Assembly (NCBI GenBank): GCA_019359095.1 | Contig: JAHHHZ010000023.1 | Coordinates: forward strand, 62,001-126,000 | Direction: 5' to 3' | Source of the DNA: Pleurocapsa minor HA4230-MV1 | GTDB lineage: Bacteria > Cyanobacteriota > Cyanobacteriia > Cyanobacteriales > Xenococcaceae | Length of the DNA stretch: 64,000 bases | Part shown: piece after piece, positions 37,693 to 46,299 of the stretch | How the letters are laid out: every line of letters starts with the position of its first letter | How positions within the stretch are numbered: the stretch's first letter is position 1 | The notes under the pieces: generated by a model | Databases searched by the model: none | What the model saw: only the letters and a program-made list of their open reading frames with translations | What the model was told of the DNA's origin: nothing | Translations under genes and position numbers: made by a program

Positions 37693-38517
37693 TCACGGAC
37701 GATAGAGCCACAGTGGTAAACCATTGGTAGATAGTTCAAATTGAAGTTCATCGATCGCCATACCGATACCTGAGTTGGCTTGACTTCTACCAGGAATCAA
37801 GCGATTAATCAAAGGCTTAGGTTCTTCAATATTAAAGCATTCAGTTTTATCGGGGTCTAAGCCAGCTAATTCTGCTGCCCAACGACGGGCATCTTCTTCT
37901 GTACCTAAGCGGTCTACTAAACCCAATTCTAGAGCCTGTTCTCCCGTAAATACTCGACCATCAGCAAAGCCTCGGACTATCTCTTCGGCTAACCCCCGTC
38001 CTTTAGCTACGGTAGCCACAAACTGACTATAGCTCACATCAATTAGCTGTTGGAGAATTTGTTCTTCGGCTTCAGTAGTCTGGCGATCAAATGCCAGGAT
38101 ATCCTTATAGGGCCCAGACTTAATTACTTTGAAAGAGACCCCCACTTTATCCAAAAGCCGTTCTAAATTATTCCCCCGCAGAATTACGCCAATACTGCCT
38201 GTAATTGTGCCTGGATTAGAAACAATATGTTTTGCCCCCACACCAATATAGACTCCACCTGAAGCGGAAATATTACCAAAGCTGGCAACGACCTTAACGT
38301 CCTTATCTGACTGTAGTCGTTGCAAAGCGGTAAATATCTCATGAGAATCTGCTACTGTTCCGCCAGGAGAATCGATTCGCAATAGTAGAGCAGGAAACTT
38401 CTTCTCTTCAATAGTTTTGAAAGCTTTGAGGACTTGTTTGCGGGTCTCTGAAGCGATCGCACCAGTGATTTCAATGCGCGCAATTTGTTTTTTGGTTTTG
38501 TTAAACGGCCAGATCAT
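37693..38517 (-). CDS. sppA: Signal peptide peptidase SppA, short form
   Basis: The 274-residue peptidase of the S49 family has nucleophile Ser86 in NISASGGVYIG and the base Lys138 in KSGPYKDI; the 52-residue spacing equals that of Bacillus SppA. It breaks down cleaved signal peptides and other membrane-embedded peptides. It lacks an evident N-terminal membrane helix, so association with the membrane would be peripheral. Its size is that of the short single-domain type, not the 600-residue doubled type. Confidence 0.9.
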   Translation of the reverse strand: MIWPFNKTKKQIARIEITGAIASETRKQVLKAFKTIEEKKFPALLLRIDSPGGTVADSHEIFTALQRLQSDKDVKVVASFGNISASGGVYIGVGAKHIVSNPGTITGSIGVILRGNNLERLLDKVGVSFKVIKSGPYKDILAFDRQTTEAEEQILQQLIDVSYSQFVATVAKGRGLAEEIVRGFADGRVFTGEQALELGLVDRLGTEEDARRWAAELAGLDPDKTECFNIEEPKPLINRLIPGRSQANSGIGMAIDELQFELSTNGLPLWLYRP

Positions 38518-38743
38518 TAAAAGCTATCTACTGTTTTAAGTTAAAAGGGGACAAGATATCAATACTAACTTAGTCTTGATCTGCCTCCCGTTGAATTTTA
38601 ACTGATTATTGATTACCTTTAACTGTTGATAATCTAAGTAAGTAATTAGTACTAATCAGCAGATCTTAAATTAAATTATAAGGCGATCGCGATCGCGGTT
38701 TACCTATTGTAATCTGAACAGTTTTATATTGCTTTATATTGCC

Positions 38744-40915
38744 CTACTTCACTAAATCGTTTACTGCTATGCCTAACACAGGAACATTAGAAATTTTTAA
38801 TTGCTCGACGGCTTTAGTCAATAATGTTGTGTCTATTTTGCCCAAACCTGTAACCAGAATAACTCCATCTGTTTTACCTGCTAAGAGATTAACATCGGCA
38901 TAGCCAACCAAAGCGCATAAATCATAGATTACTAGATCATAATTACTTTTTAGCTCTTCCATTAGCTTATACATTCCACTAGATGCCAGCAAAAGACTAC
39001 TTTCATAAGACATCAGTTCATTAAAGCCAGAACTCAAAACAAACAAGTTATCATCAAAGGGTGATTTTTGAATATGTTCTGAAACCAGACTCGGATCATG
39101 TTGACTGAGGATGTTTTTTAAACCAATTGCAGATTCTAATCCCAAACTTTCAGTCAAACGTACTTTACTCCGCAAATCTGCATCAACCAATAATACCTTT
39201 CTACCCATAGATGCTGTTGCTCGGGCAAGATTAAGGGCAACAGTAGATTTACCCTCTCCAGATACGGCAGAGGTAATGGCAATAGATTTTAAGCTGGTGT
39301 CAAATTCTGAATACTTTGACTCAGCAGTAAAATTTAGTAACCCTAAATTGGCTGCAAAAGAACAGAATGCTTCGGTAGAAGAGGAAAGAAAATCTGGAAA
39401 GGCTAAGTTGCTTGTATTGTCTGGGTCACGATAGATATCTGAAGCTGGTAGTCGCTTGAAATTTGTTGAACCTTTTGTCGCAGCAAATAACGATAGCTGT
39501 TTTCTTTTAGGGGTATAAGGGATATGACCTAAAACAGGTAAATTAGTTATTTCTTCTATTTTGGCAGAAGAATAAATAGTCTTTTGTGTCTTGTCTAGCA
39601 TTAAAGCTAGACCCACACCTAACAATAATCCCAAACTAGAGCCAAGCAATAAGCGATTGTTAGGACTAATATCGTTGTTTTGTGGTTCTTCCGCAGGTGC
39701 TAAAAGTTGCCAGGGAGACTGCTGTTTTGCTGCATCGATCAATAGAGTTTCTTTCTTGCGCGTAAATTCATTAAGCTGAGTTTTAGCTATATCTAGCTCT
39801 TGCTGAAATTTAGTATAGTCATTAGAGACTGTTGACCAGTTTTTAAGTTGCGATCGCAACTTAGCTGATTCACTTTGTGCCAGTCGCTGGCGATTTTCTA
39901 GAGTTTGAATATCATTAACTAACTTTTGTTGAATTATTTCTGCCGCTTGTTCAATCAAACTAATAATTCTCTGTCTTTCTTCTTTGAGAACTTGAATTTC
40001 GGCATTCTGGTCGGAATAAATAGTAGATTTTTGGCTGAGTTTAATGTCAATTTCTCGCAGCTGATTCAGCAGACCTTGATACCTCGGGGTTGCTAAATCA
40101 ATTGCTGTTGGAGCAGTAGTCGGCTGAGTTGATAGTTCACGTTCTAAATTGCTCAGTTTTAGGCGCATTTGCTGTAATTCGCTGGTTACTCGATCTTGCT
40201 CTTGATTGATCAACTGAGTGCGCTCGGCTATTGGCGTGAGAGATACATCAGGATCGATAAAGTTATATTCGTCTCTCAAGCGCTGCATCTTATTTTCTAA
40301 GCGCTCAACATCTTTACTGACTTTAGGAATTTGCAAATCTAGGACATCTATTCCTCTTTTGATACCTTCGGAACGGGTATTGGCACTGTAATCTAAATAG
40401 GTTTGAGTTAAAGCTTTAATCACGTCCGACACCTGCTGTTTATCAGAATGCTCATAGCTTACCGATAAGACATTTTTTTTGTTTTGGCTATCTCGAATAA
40501 ATTCCACAGTCAAGTTTTTAACTAACTCTTGATAGTTAAGCTGAGGATATTTTGCCTGCAAAGATTCAACTGCTTTAGACATAGTACTAGGACTTTTAAG
40601 GATTTTAAGTTGAATATCGTCAAGCTCAACCTCAGTAATCTTTTCCCGATCTTTAATATAATCGATAGATGTTACTTTGGTTTCTACATTAATTGTTTCT
40701 GGTAATAGCTCAAAGCTAGCAACATAAACTGGGGGAAAGAATCTAGGTTTGAAAAAAGCTAAAGCTGTCATTGAAATAGTAATGCTAGCAATAAGAGGCA
40801 ATCTTCTGACAACCGTAGTAGTTAGGTCAAAATAATTTAAACTTCCTTCAGTATTTTCTACAGTAGGAGAACTTTGAAGATAATAACCTTTTTGATTTTT
40901 AAAACTCTGATTCAT
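38744..40915 (-). CDS. Wzc-like polysaccharide chain-length protein with BY-kinase/ParA-type ATPase domain
   Basis: The 723-residue protein has helix 1 near 38-56, a Wzz domain (to about 160), a long coiled coil (about 180-400), helix 2 near 415-440, and a cytoplasmic ATPase. ATPase marks are Walker A SGEGKST at 552-558, Walker A' VLLVDADLR at 574-582 and Walker B-like VIYD at 662-665. Family members phosphorylate their own Tyr-rich tail and control polymer length and export. Two oddities: the usual DTPP after Walker B is DLCA, and the chain ends at GIAVNDLVK with no Tyr cluster. It may be an ATPase or regulator that is not an autokinase. It is divergent from the exopolysaccharide genes that start at 41509. 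Confidence 0.85.
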   Translation of the reverse strand: MNQSFKNQKGYYLQSSPTVENTEGSLNYFDLTTTVVRRLPLIASITISMTALAFFKPRFFPPVYVASFELLPETINVETKVTSIDYIKDREKITEVELDDIQLKILKSPSTMSKAVESLQAKYPQLNYQELVKNLTVEFIRDSQNKKNVLSVSYEHSDKQQVSDVIKALTQTYLDYSANTRSEGIKRGIDVLDLQIPKVSKDVERLENKMQRLRDEYNFIDPDVSLTPIAERTQLINQEQDRVTSELQQMRLKLSNLERELSTQPTTAPTAIDLATPRYQGLLNQLREIDIKLSQKSTIYSDQNAEIQVLKEERQRIISLIEQAAEIIQQKLVNDIQTLENRQRLAQSESAKLRSQLKNWSTVSNDYTKFQQELDIAKTQLNEFTRKKETLLIDAAKQQSPWQLLAPAEEPQNNDISPNNRLLLGSSLGLLLGVGLALMLDKTQKTIYSSAKIEEITNLPVLGHIPYTPKRKQLSLFAATKGSTNFKRLPASDIYRDPDNTSNLAFPDFLSSSTEAFCSFAANLGLLNFTAESKYSEFDTSLKSIAITSAVSGEGKSTVALNLARATASMGRKVLLVDADLRSKVRLTESLGLESAIGLKNILSQHDPSLVSEHIQKSPFDDNLFVLSSGFNELMSYESSLLLASSGMYKLMEELKSNYDLVIYDLCALVGYADVNLLAGKTDGVILVTGLGKIDTTLLTKAVEQLKISNVPVLGIAVNDLVK

Positions 40916-41307
40916 AGCTTTTATTTATTCTATATTTCAGTACTATTATGTTAATTATTAATACAATTGAATTATATTGATATATTCTATGGCTTTTATT
41001 ATTCTTTAAAAAGCTATTATTTTGATAGTATTTTTAAAGTTATTACTATAGTAATTAAAACACAAGTTTTTTTAGATGTATATTCATTGATAGTTTATTA
41101 TTGATAATTAAGCAATAACTTATGTACTATCATATTATCTGTAAATCAATAGAATATATTAATTTGTACTCGTATAACTACGTAAATTTAAGATAATCTA
41201 AAATAAACTTTTTGTGATTTTAGATCATTTATATTGAGCATATTTTCAACTAATCTTTATAATTAACTAGCTTTTGATAAATTTTTTGTTGAGTTTGAAA
41301 CTGGAAA

Positions 41308-41336
41308 TTGACGCTCAGATAAAAAAAAACTATTAT
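41308..41336 (+). promoter_or_regulatory. Sigma-70 type promoter of the exopolysaccharide genes
   Basis: TTGACG at 41308-41313, a 17-base spacer with a run of nine A, then TATTAT at 41331-41336. Transcription would start near 41343, leaving a leader of about 165 bases before the ATG at 41509. Confidence 0.6.
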
Positions 41337-41372
41337 CTTAGTTAATGCAAGATTAAAGCATTGTATCTAAGT

Positions 41373-41418
41373 AATAATCTTGATTAAGATTATTCATAGT
41401 ATTAGTTTTAAAACTAAT
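41373..41418. promoter_or_regulatory. Two adjacent inverted repeats in the leader
   Basis: First, arms AATAATCTT and AAGATTATT with a GATT loop (41373-41394). Second, a perfect 18-base palindrome ATTAGTTTTAAAACTAAT (41401-41418). Both lie downstream of the predicted promoter and about 90-135 bases before the start codon. They could be operators or leader hairpins. Confidence 0.45.
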
Positions 41419-41508
41419 TTTGTAAGAACTATTTTTCATTTTGGGCTATTAAAGATAAGTACAGCAAAACTCATCTTATTTACTAGTTATAAAAAAATCA
41501 GAAATATT

Positions 41509-42702
41509 ATGATACCGAAGAAAGAAGTAATTGATATTGGTATTACTTGCGTACCTTTCGATGAACAAATGATGCTTATTTTGCGTTGGGCAAAAAGTAG
41601 AGCAAGCAAAGCTGTTTGTCTAGCAAATGTTCACATGTTGATGGAGGCACGACGAAATCCCTGGTACCAAGAAGTACTTCATCAAGCTGATTTAGTTACT
41701 CCAGACGGTAAGCCTTTAGTAATGATGTTACGTGGCTTGGGAATTATGGAGCAAAACCAAGTTTCTGGGATGAATGTTTTTGAACATCTCTGTGATTCAG
41801 CAGAAAAAGCAAATATATCCATTTATTTTTTGGGTTCTACCCCAGAAATTCTGGACAAGATGAAACAGAGAATCTCTAAAGATTATCCTATTCTCAAAAT
41901 TGCTGGGATGAAATCTATTCCTTTTATGTCGGTTGATGAAATTCGCACCTCAAAAGACGAAGAGCTGATCGAAGAAGTCAACAATAGTGGTGCAGGAATT
42001 ATTTTTGTCTGTCTGGGGTGTCCTAAACAAGAAGTCTGGATGTCTCAATATAAAGGCTCAATTAAAGGTGTGATGATTGGCGTAGGTGCTGTGTTCGCCA
42101 TGTATGCAGGAATTACTCCCCGCGCACCCCATCTAGTTCAGGAGGCGGGAATGGAGTGGCTATATCGTCTGGCTCAAGAACCTAGTCGTCTCTGGCATCG
42201 ATACAGTTCAACTATCCCTCCGTTTATGTATCTTGCTGCTAAGCAACTATTGAATCCAGGTAGTGTCAAGAGTATATTTTCTCAAGCAAATCTCTCTTTA
42301 GATATTGAAAATCTAGATTTTTCTCCAGAAAAGATTGGCAAAATTCTCCAAGAGCAAAACCTGTTAAGTACTCAGGAATTAGACCAAGCTTTACTACTAC
42401 AACAACTAAACCCTAATCTAAAGCTTGGTGAGATTTTAGTCCGCAATAATTCATTGTCTTTACCTCAACTTAAGTTTTATTTAAAAAACCAAAATGTCAA
42501 GCTTGGTCAATTATTAGTAGAGAAAAAAATATTGAAAGAAAACAAGCTGCAAGAACTTTTATTATTACAAAGTACTACAGAGCGAAGACTGGGAAGTATT
42601 TTAATAGAAAAGAACAATATCTCTAAAGAACAGATAGAGGATATTTTGATTGAACAATATCTAAGACGTAAGGGCTTATTCTTAGCAGATTTAGTAGATT
42701 AG
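41509..42702 (+). CDS. WecG/TagA family glycosyltransferase with four C-terminal GspE-N-like repeats
   Basis: The protein is 397 residues from the ATG at 41509; a longer frame opens at a TTG at 41380 but adds an unconserved 43-residue stretch. Residues 5-235 are a WecG/TagA domain: LANVHMLMEA at 38-47, TPDG with Asp66, CLGCPKQEVW at 168-177 and GMEWLYRLAQEPSRLW at 214-229. Residues 276-383 are four repeats of about 28 residues, each starting like LGEILVRNNSLS and ending with QL..LL.Q, at 276-299, 306-328, 332-355 and 361-383. They resemble the helical N-terminal repeats of GspE/MshE-type ATPases. The tail may bind a partner or a nucleotide such as c-di-GMP; this is inference. Confidence 0.85.
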   Translation: MIPKKEVIDIGITCVPFDEQMMLILRWAKSRASKAVCLANVHMLMEARRNPWYQEVLHQADLVTPDGKPLVMMLRGLGIMEQNQVSGMNVFEHLCDSAEKANISIYFLGSTPEILDKMKQRISKDYPILKIAGMKSIPFMSVDEIRTSKDEELIEEVNNSGAGIIFVCLGCPKQEVWMSQYKGSIKGVMIGVGAVFAMYAGITPRAPHLVQEAGMEWLYRLAQEPSRLWHRYSSTIPPFMYLAAKQLLNPGSVKSIFSQANLSLDIENLDFSPEKIGKILQEQNLLSTQELDQALLLQQLNPNLKLGEILVRNNSLSLPQLKFYLKNQNVKLGQLLVEKKILKENKLQELLLLQSTTERRLGSILIEKNNISKEQIEDILIEQYLRRKGLFLADLVD

Positions 42703-43018
42703 ATTAATAAAATATGACTAGATAAAAAATTTATAGTACTTTAGCTTACCTTGATTAATTATGGCATTATTACCAAGCAAATAGTAATTCAATGGATTTT
42801 TTAGCTTGAATACTTAAAATAATTATGTGCCTAAATTTAAAACTACAGATGTTTAGCTTATCAAGAAAAATAGTTTTAATCAAATTTGAGCAATGAATTT
42901 AAAATTTTAAATATATTCTTTCGAGATATTAAAACAATATTTTTATTTGTTTTGATATTAATTAATGCTGTGCCAACTATTTCTCAGATTACATTTTACT
43001 ATTGAATATTTATTATTT

Positions 43019-43990
43019 ATGATTGCAAACAACATTAAATCCCCTAAAGTTAGTATTGGTATACCTGTATATAACGGAGAAAAATATCTTAAATTAGCTA
43101 TTGATTCATTAATTAAACAGTCTTTTCAAGATTTTGAGATTATCATTTCTGACAATGCTTCAACAGATAAAACAGAAGAAATTTGCCGTTTGTTTCAATC
43201 TCAGGATAAAAGAGTTGTATATCATAGAAATCCTGTCAATATAGGAGCAGCAAGTAACTACAAGAAAGTATTTGAGTTGGCAAAAGGAGAATTCTTTAAA
43301 TGGATGGCTCACGACGATAAATGTTCTCCTAACTACCTAGAAGAGTGTGTAAAAGTTCTAGAAGATGATCCTAACGTTGTGATGTGCTTTCCTAAATTCG
43401 TGCTTATTGACGACAGAGATAACCCTTTTCCTCTGATTGAAAAGAATACTTATATTACTCCAGGAAAAAGGATTATCACTACTAACTTGCAGCGCAATTT
43501 TATGTCAGTCCATCCAAGTGAGCGCTATTGGGAGGTTTTGTACCAGACAACCGAATGTTATGAGTTTTTTGGTTTATCTCGTAGAGACATAATTGAAGAA
43601 ACTTCTCAACATGATGCTTTTTATGGTTCAGATAAAGTGCTTCTTTGTGAACTTGCAGTGATGGGTAAACTTAAGGAAGTTCCGAGTGCGACTGGCTATT
43701 TTAGAATTCATAATGAGCAGTCTCAATCACTTAAAAGCTCGAAAGAACGTGCCGAGTGGATTTCACCTAACTTAAACTATGGTGCATTTATGTCCCGGCT
43801 TAAATGCCTTCAAGGATATTATCACAGTATATTCGCTTACTCTATTTCTTTGTCTGAAAGAATTAAGTGTTTATGGATATTAATAATATGGTCAATTAAT
43901 TTAAATAATTGGCAGTCGATACTTTATGAGGTATTACGATGGGACTTCAATACTAGGAAGTCTTTACAAGACACTGTAGGCAAGGCATAA
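43019..43990 (+). CDS. GT2 family glycosyltransferase
   Basis: The protein is 323 residues from the ATG at 43019; an upstream ATG at 42965 would add 18 hydrophobic residues not expected in the family. The GT-A fold starts at once: KVSIGIPVYNGEKYL, then IISDNASTDKT with the nucleotide-binding Asp, and a MAHDDK metal-binding site. The C-terminal half is more variable. It probably adds a sugar to the lipid-linked oligosaccharide at the cytoplasmic face. The gene is AT-rich and without HIP1 sites, unlike most of its neighbours. A terminator follows 42 bases after the stop. Confidence 0.85.
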   Translation: MIANNIKSPKVSIGIPVYNGEKYLKLAIDSLIKQSFQDFEIIISDNASTDKTEEICRLFQSQDKRVVYHRNPVNIGAASNYKKVFELAKGEFFKWMAHDDKCSPNYLEECVKVLEDDPNVVMCFPKFVLIDDRDNPFPLIEKNTYITPGKRIITTNLQRNFMSVHPSERYWEVLYQTTECYEFFGLSRRDIIEETSQHDAFYGSDKVLLCELAVMGKLKEVPSATGYFRIHNEQSQSLKSSKERAEWISPNLNYGAFMSRLKCLQGYYHSIFAYSISLSERIKCLWILIIWSINLNNWQSILYEVLRWDFNTRKSLQDTVGKA

Positions 43991-44031
43991 AGCTCTACAT
44001 CAGCTAAAACGTAACTAGAAAAAGAAAAAGA

Positions 44032-44076
44032 GGGAGTAGCAAGCTAAATGTATCTGATTTAGTACTCCCATTTTTT
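44032..44076. terminator. Bidirectional intrinsic terminator
   Basis: GGGAGTA (44032-44038) pairs with TACTCCC (44063-44069), with an inner CTAAAT/ATTTAG stem. T residues follow on the plus side (44071-44076) and an A-rich run precedes it (44018-44029), so it can stop transcription from both sides. On the plus strand it ends the GT2 gene. Confidence 0.75.
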
Positions 44077-44083
44077 GCTTAGG

Positions 44084-44239
44084 TTAAGCGATAACCTTAA
44101 GGAATAGCCTGTTTACACTAATTGAGTTTGAGGGCAATTGTAGCAAAGGTTGGGAGCGTTCTACAAAAGGTTCTGTTGGAAAAAATTGAATTAAACTTTG
44201 CGCAGCTAAATTATCAAGGTTATAACTGAAATATACTAT
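44084..44239 (-). pseudogene. Possible decayed gene end converging on the GT2 gene
   Basis: A 51-codon open stretch on the minus strand with protein-like composition (SYNLDNLAAQSLIQFF, later VERSQPLLQLPSN) ends with a stop codon 8 bases before a bidirectional terminator. It has no ATG and a stop codon just upstream. The position relative to the terminator suggests the 3' end of a former minus-strand gene. I do not recognise it, and chance remains possible. The rest of the 43991-44377 gap is AT-rich without genes. Confidence 0.3.
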
Positions 44240-44377
44240 TTAATCATAATCCATATTAAGCTTTTTAATCAAAATATTATTTATTTGATTGGTAATTTTG
44301 CTAACAAATAAAAGATTGAAATTACTTAAACAAAAAATATTAAAAGGCTTGAATATCTAGTTGATAATTTTGTAAAT

Positions 44378-46162
44378 ATGAATGAGTTTATAGCTAAGTT
44401 TTTATATGTTACTACAGGAAAACATCGAGCATTGTTAATAATGTTTGGATTGTTTATTATTAGTTCATTTTTAGAAATGGTTGGATTAGGATTAATTGGC
44501 CCTTTTTCAGCAATGGTGACCAAGCCAGACTATATTAGTAGTAACGTTTGGCTGCAAAGCTTATATGTCAAATTTTCGATTAATTCATCGGAAATTTTCA
44601 TACTTTATTTTGGCATATTGACTATTCTTATTTTTTATTTTAAAAGCGCATTATCGTTTTTTACTCAAAAAGCTATTGCCGAATTTTCTCATAGTTTAAA
44701 AGGCGATTTATCTTCTAAGTTAATGAAGTCATATTTATCTGCTCCTTACACACTTCACTTAAGTAGAAACTCCGCCGATTTAGTCCAAAGTATCGTTACA
44801 TTTACGGATCGATTTTGCATTGGTTTAGTTTTATCTTTGCTAACGGCGCTATCAAATGGAGTAGTAATAATTGCTCTAGTTGCTCTATTAGTATCAACTA
44901 ATGCGGCTGCCTCGTTTGGCATTACGGTGGTACTTTTTATCTCTTTGTTAGTCTTAAATCCCTTAAAAGATAAGTTGGCTTATTGGGGTAAACAGGGGTT
45001 TGATGCTGAAGCGGAGATAATTAGAATTCTCAACCATGGGCTAGGTGGACTGAAAGAAACTAGAATAATTGGTTGTGAACCCTACTTTGAAGCTCAAATG
45101 AATTGCGCAGCGAAAAAGTATTCTACTAATATGGGTTTGGCTTCTGGTTATTCTAACCTTCCTCGCTACATTGTCGAAGCTGTAATTATTAGCTTTTTGA
45201 TTGTATTTGCCTTTTTATTTGTTACCTTCAATCAGGATGATAGTCAAAATATTACCTCAATATTTGGGATTTTTGCGATCGCCTCGATTCGTTTGCTACC
45301 AGCTACTGGCAATACCATTTCCTGTATCAGCGTGATTCGCTATAACATTCATTCTCTTGATTCTCTATATGCTGAACTGAAAGAAGCAAAAGATTTTGAA
45401 TTGCAAAACGAAGAATTAAATACTTTGTCTGCACATCATTCTCAACTACAGTCCAAGCTTGCTTTCCAATCGCAGATCACGATTAAGAATTTAGTATACA
45501 AATATCCTAATGCCCAGAAGGATACCTTAGATTCCATTAGCTTAACTATTGAAAAAGGTCATTCTATCGGTTTGATTGGTAAGTCAGGATCGGGCAAGAC
45601 AACTTTGGTAGATGTGTTAATGGGTTTGCTTTCTCCCCAAAGTGGAGATATTTTGGTGGATGGGATTTCGGTTAAAAATCAAGTAAGGGCTTGGCAGAAC
45701 TTAATTGGCTATGTTCCTCAGTCGATTTTTTTGATTGATGACACTTTAGAGAGAAACATTGCCTTTGGTGTCCCCGATAATCAAATCGATCGCCAGAAAG
45801 TTCAAGCAGCGTTACAGGCAGCTCAACTAACCGAGGTAGTTGAAAGACTCCCTATGGGTCTAAATACTGCTGTGGGAGAAAGAGGAGTGTTGCTTTCTGG
45901 GGGTCAACGACAAAGAGTGGGGATTGCTCGGGCGCTATATCACGAGAAAGAAATTTTAGTCTTTGACGAGGCAACAGCTGCTTTGGATAACGAAACTGAA
46001 AATTTAATTACCGACGCCACTAAGGCGCTTTCAGGCAGTAAGACAATTATTATCATTGCTCACCGCTTGAGTACCATCGAACATTGCGATCGCATCTATC
46101 GTTTGGAGCAAGGCTGCATCACCCAGTCGGGTAATTATCAAACCGTAATTTTAGATCAGTAG
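44378..46162 (+). CDS. PglK-like ABC transporter, probable lipid-linked oligosaccharide flippase
   Basis: This 594-residue half-transporter has six membrane helices in residues 1-330 and a nucleotide-binding domain: Walker A GKSGSGKT at 401-408, Q-loop Gln448, signature LSGGQ at 506-510, Walker B with Glu531 and His562. The membrane part (SFLEMVGLGLIGPF near 28-41, SIRLLPATGNTIS near 308-320) and the end (IIIAHRLSTIEHCDRIYRLEQG) resemble PglK, the ABC flippase for undecaprenyl-diphosphate oligosaccharides, more than MsbA. HepA-type exopolysaccharide exporters of Nostoc are also related. It is followed 20 bases later by a 38-residue gene and a GT2 gene. Confidence 0.85.
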   Translation: MNEFIAKFLYVTTGKHRALLIMFGLFIISSFLEMVGLGLIGPFSAMVTKPDYISSNVWLQSLYVKFSINSSEIFILYFGILTILIFYFKSALSFFTQKAIAEFSHSLKGDLSSKLMKSYLSAPYTLHLSRNSADLVQSIVTFTDRFCIGLVLSLLTALSNGVVIIALVALLVSTNAAASFGITVVLFISLLVLNPLKDKLAYWGKQGFDAEAEIIRILNHGLGGLKETRIIGCEPYFEAQMNCAAKKYSTNMGLASGYSNLPRYIVEAVIISFLIVFAFLFVTFNQDDSQNITSIFGIFAIASIRLLPATGNTISCISVIRYNIHSLDSLYAELKEAKDFELQNEELNTLSAHHSQLQSKLAFQSQITIKNLVYKYPNAQKDTLDSISLTIEKGHSIGLIGKSGSGKTTLVDVLMGLLSPQSGDILVDGISVKNQVRAWQNLIGYVPQSIFLIDDTLERNIAFGVPDNQIDRQKVQAALQAAQLTEVVERLPMGLNTAVGERGVLLSGGQRQRVGIARALYHEKEILVFDEATAALDNETENLITDATKALSGSKTIIIIAHRLSTIEHCDRIYRLEQGCITQSGNYQTVILDQ

Positions 46163-46182
46163 CTTAGATCTTTTGCAACATC

Positions 46183-46299
46183 ATGGTGCCAAAAATAGAT
46201 TTTTACCCTAAATCTCCCACAGACCCACCTGAAGGAGCTTATTTTCGAGAATTAAAGGATCTGCAACAACTTCAAATAGAGGCAACTTTATCAAAATGA
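46183..46299 (+). CDS. 38-residue protein translationally coupled to the next glycosyltransferase
   Basis: A short frame from an ATG at 46183, 20 bases after the ABC transporter stop. Its TGA overlaps the ATG of the following GT2 gene (ATGA at 46296-46299), the usual sign of coupled translation. The peptide starts MVPKIDFYPKSPTDPPEG and continues as a charged helix with AYFRELKDLQQLQIEA. It has no membrane helix or signal. I do not recognise it. It could be a true small protein, a leader for coupling, or the tail of a larger ancestral gene. Upstream in frame there is a stop codon at 46165. Confidence 0.55.
   Translation: MVPKIDFYPKSPTDPPEGAYFRELKDLQQLQIEATLSK

Larger units (their letters stand above)
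40916..41508. other. Long AT-rich divergent control region
   Basis: Nearly 600 bases between the Wzc-like gene and the wecG-like gene, without a HIP1 site or a credible gene. It holds a promoter (41308-41336) and two inverted repeats (41373-41394 and 41401-41418) on the wecG side. Long A/T runs dominate the rest. Confidence 0.6.

Noticed and set aside
41380-41508. TTG-initiated extension of the wecG-like gene
   Set aside because: The extra 43 residues are unlike the family, the codon is TTG, and the region overlaps two inverted repeats; the ATG at 41509 is preferred.
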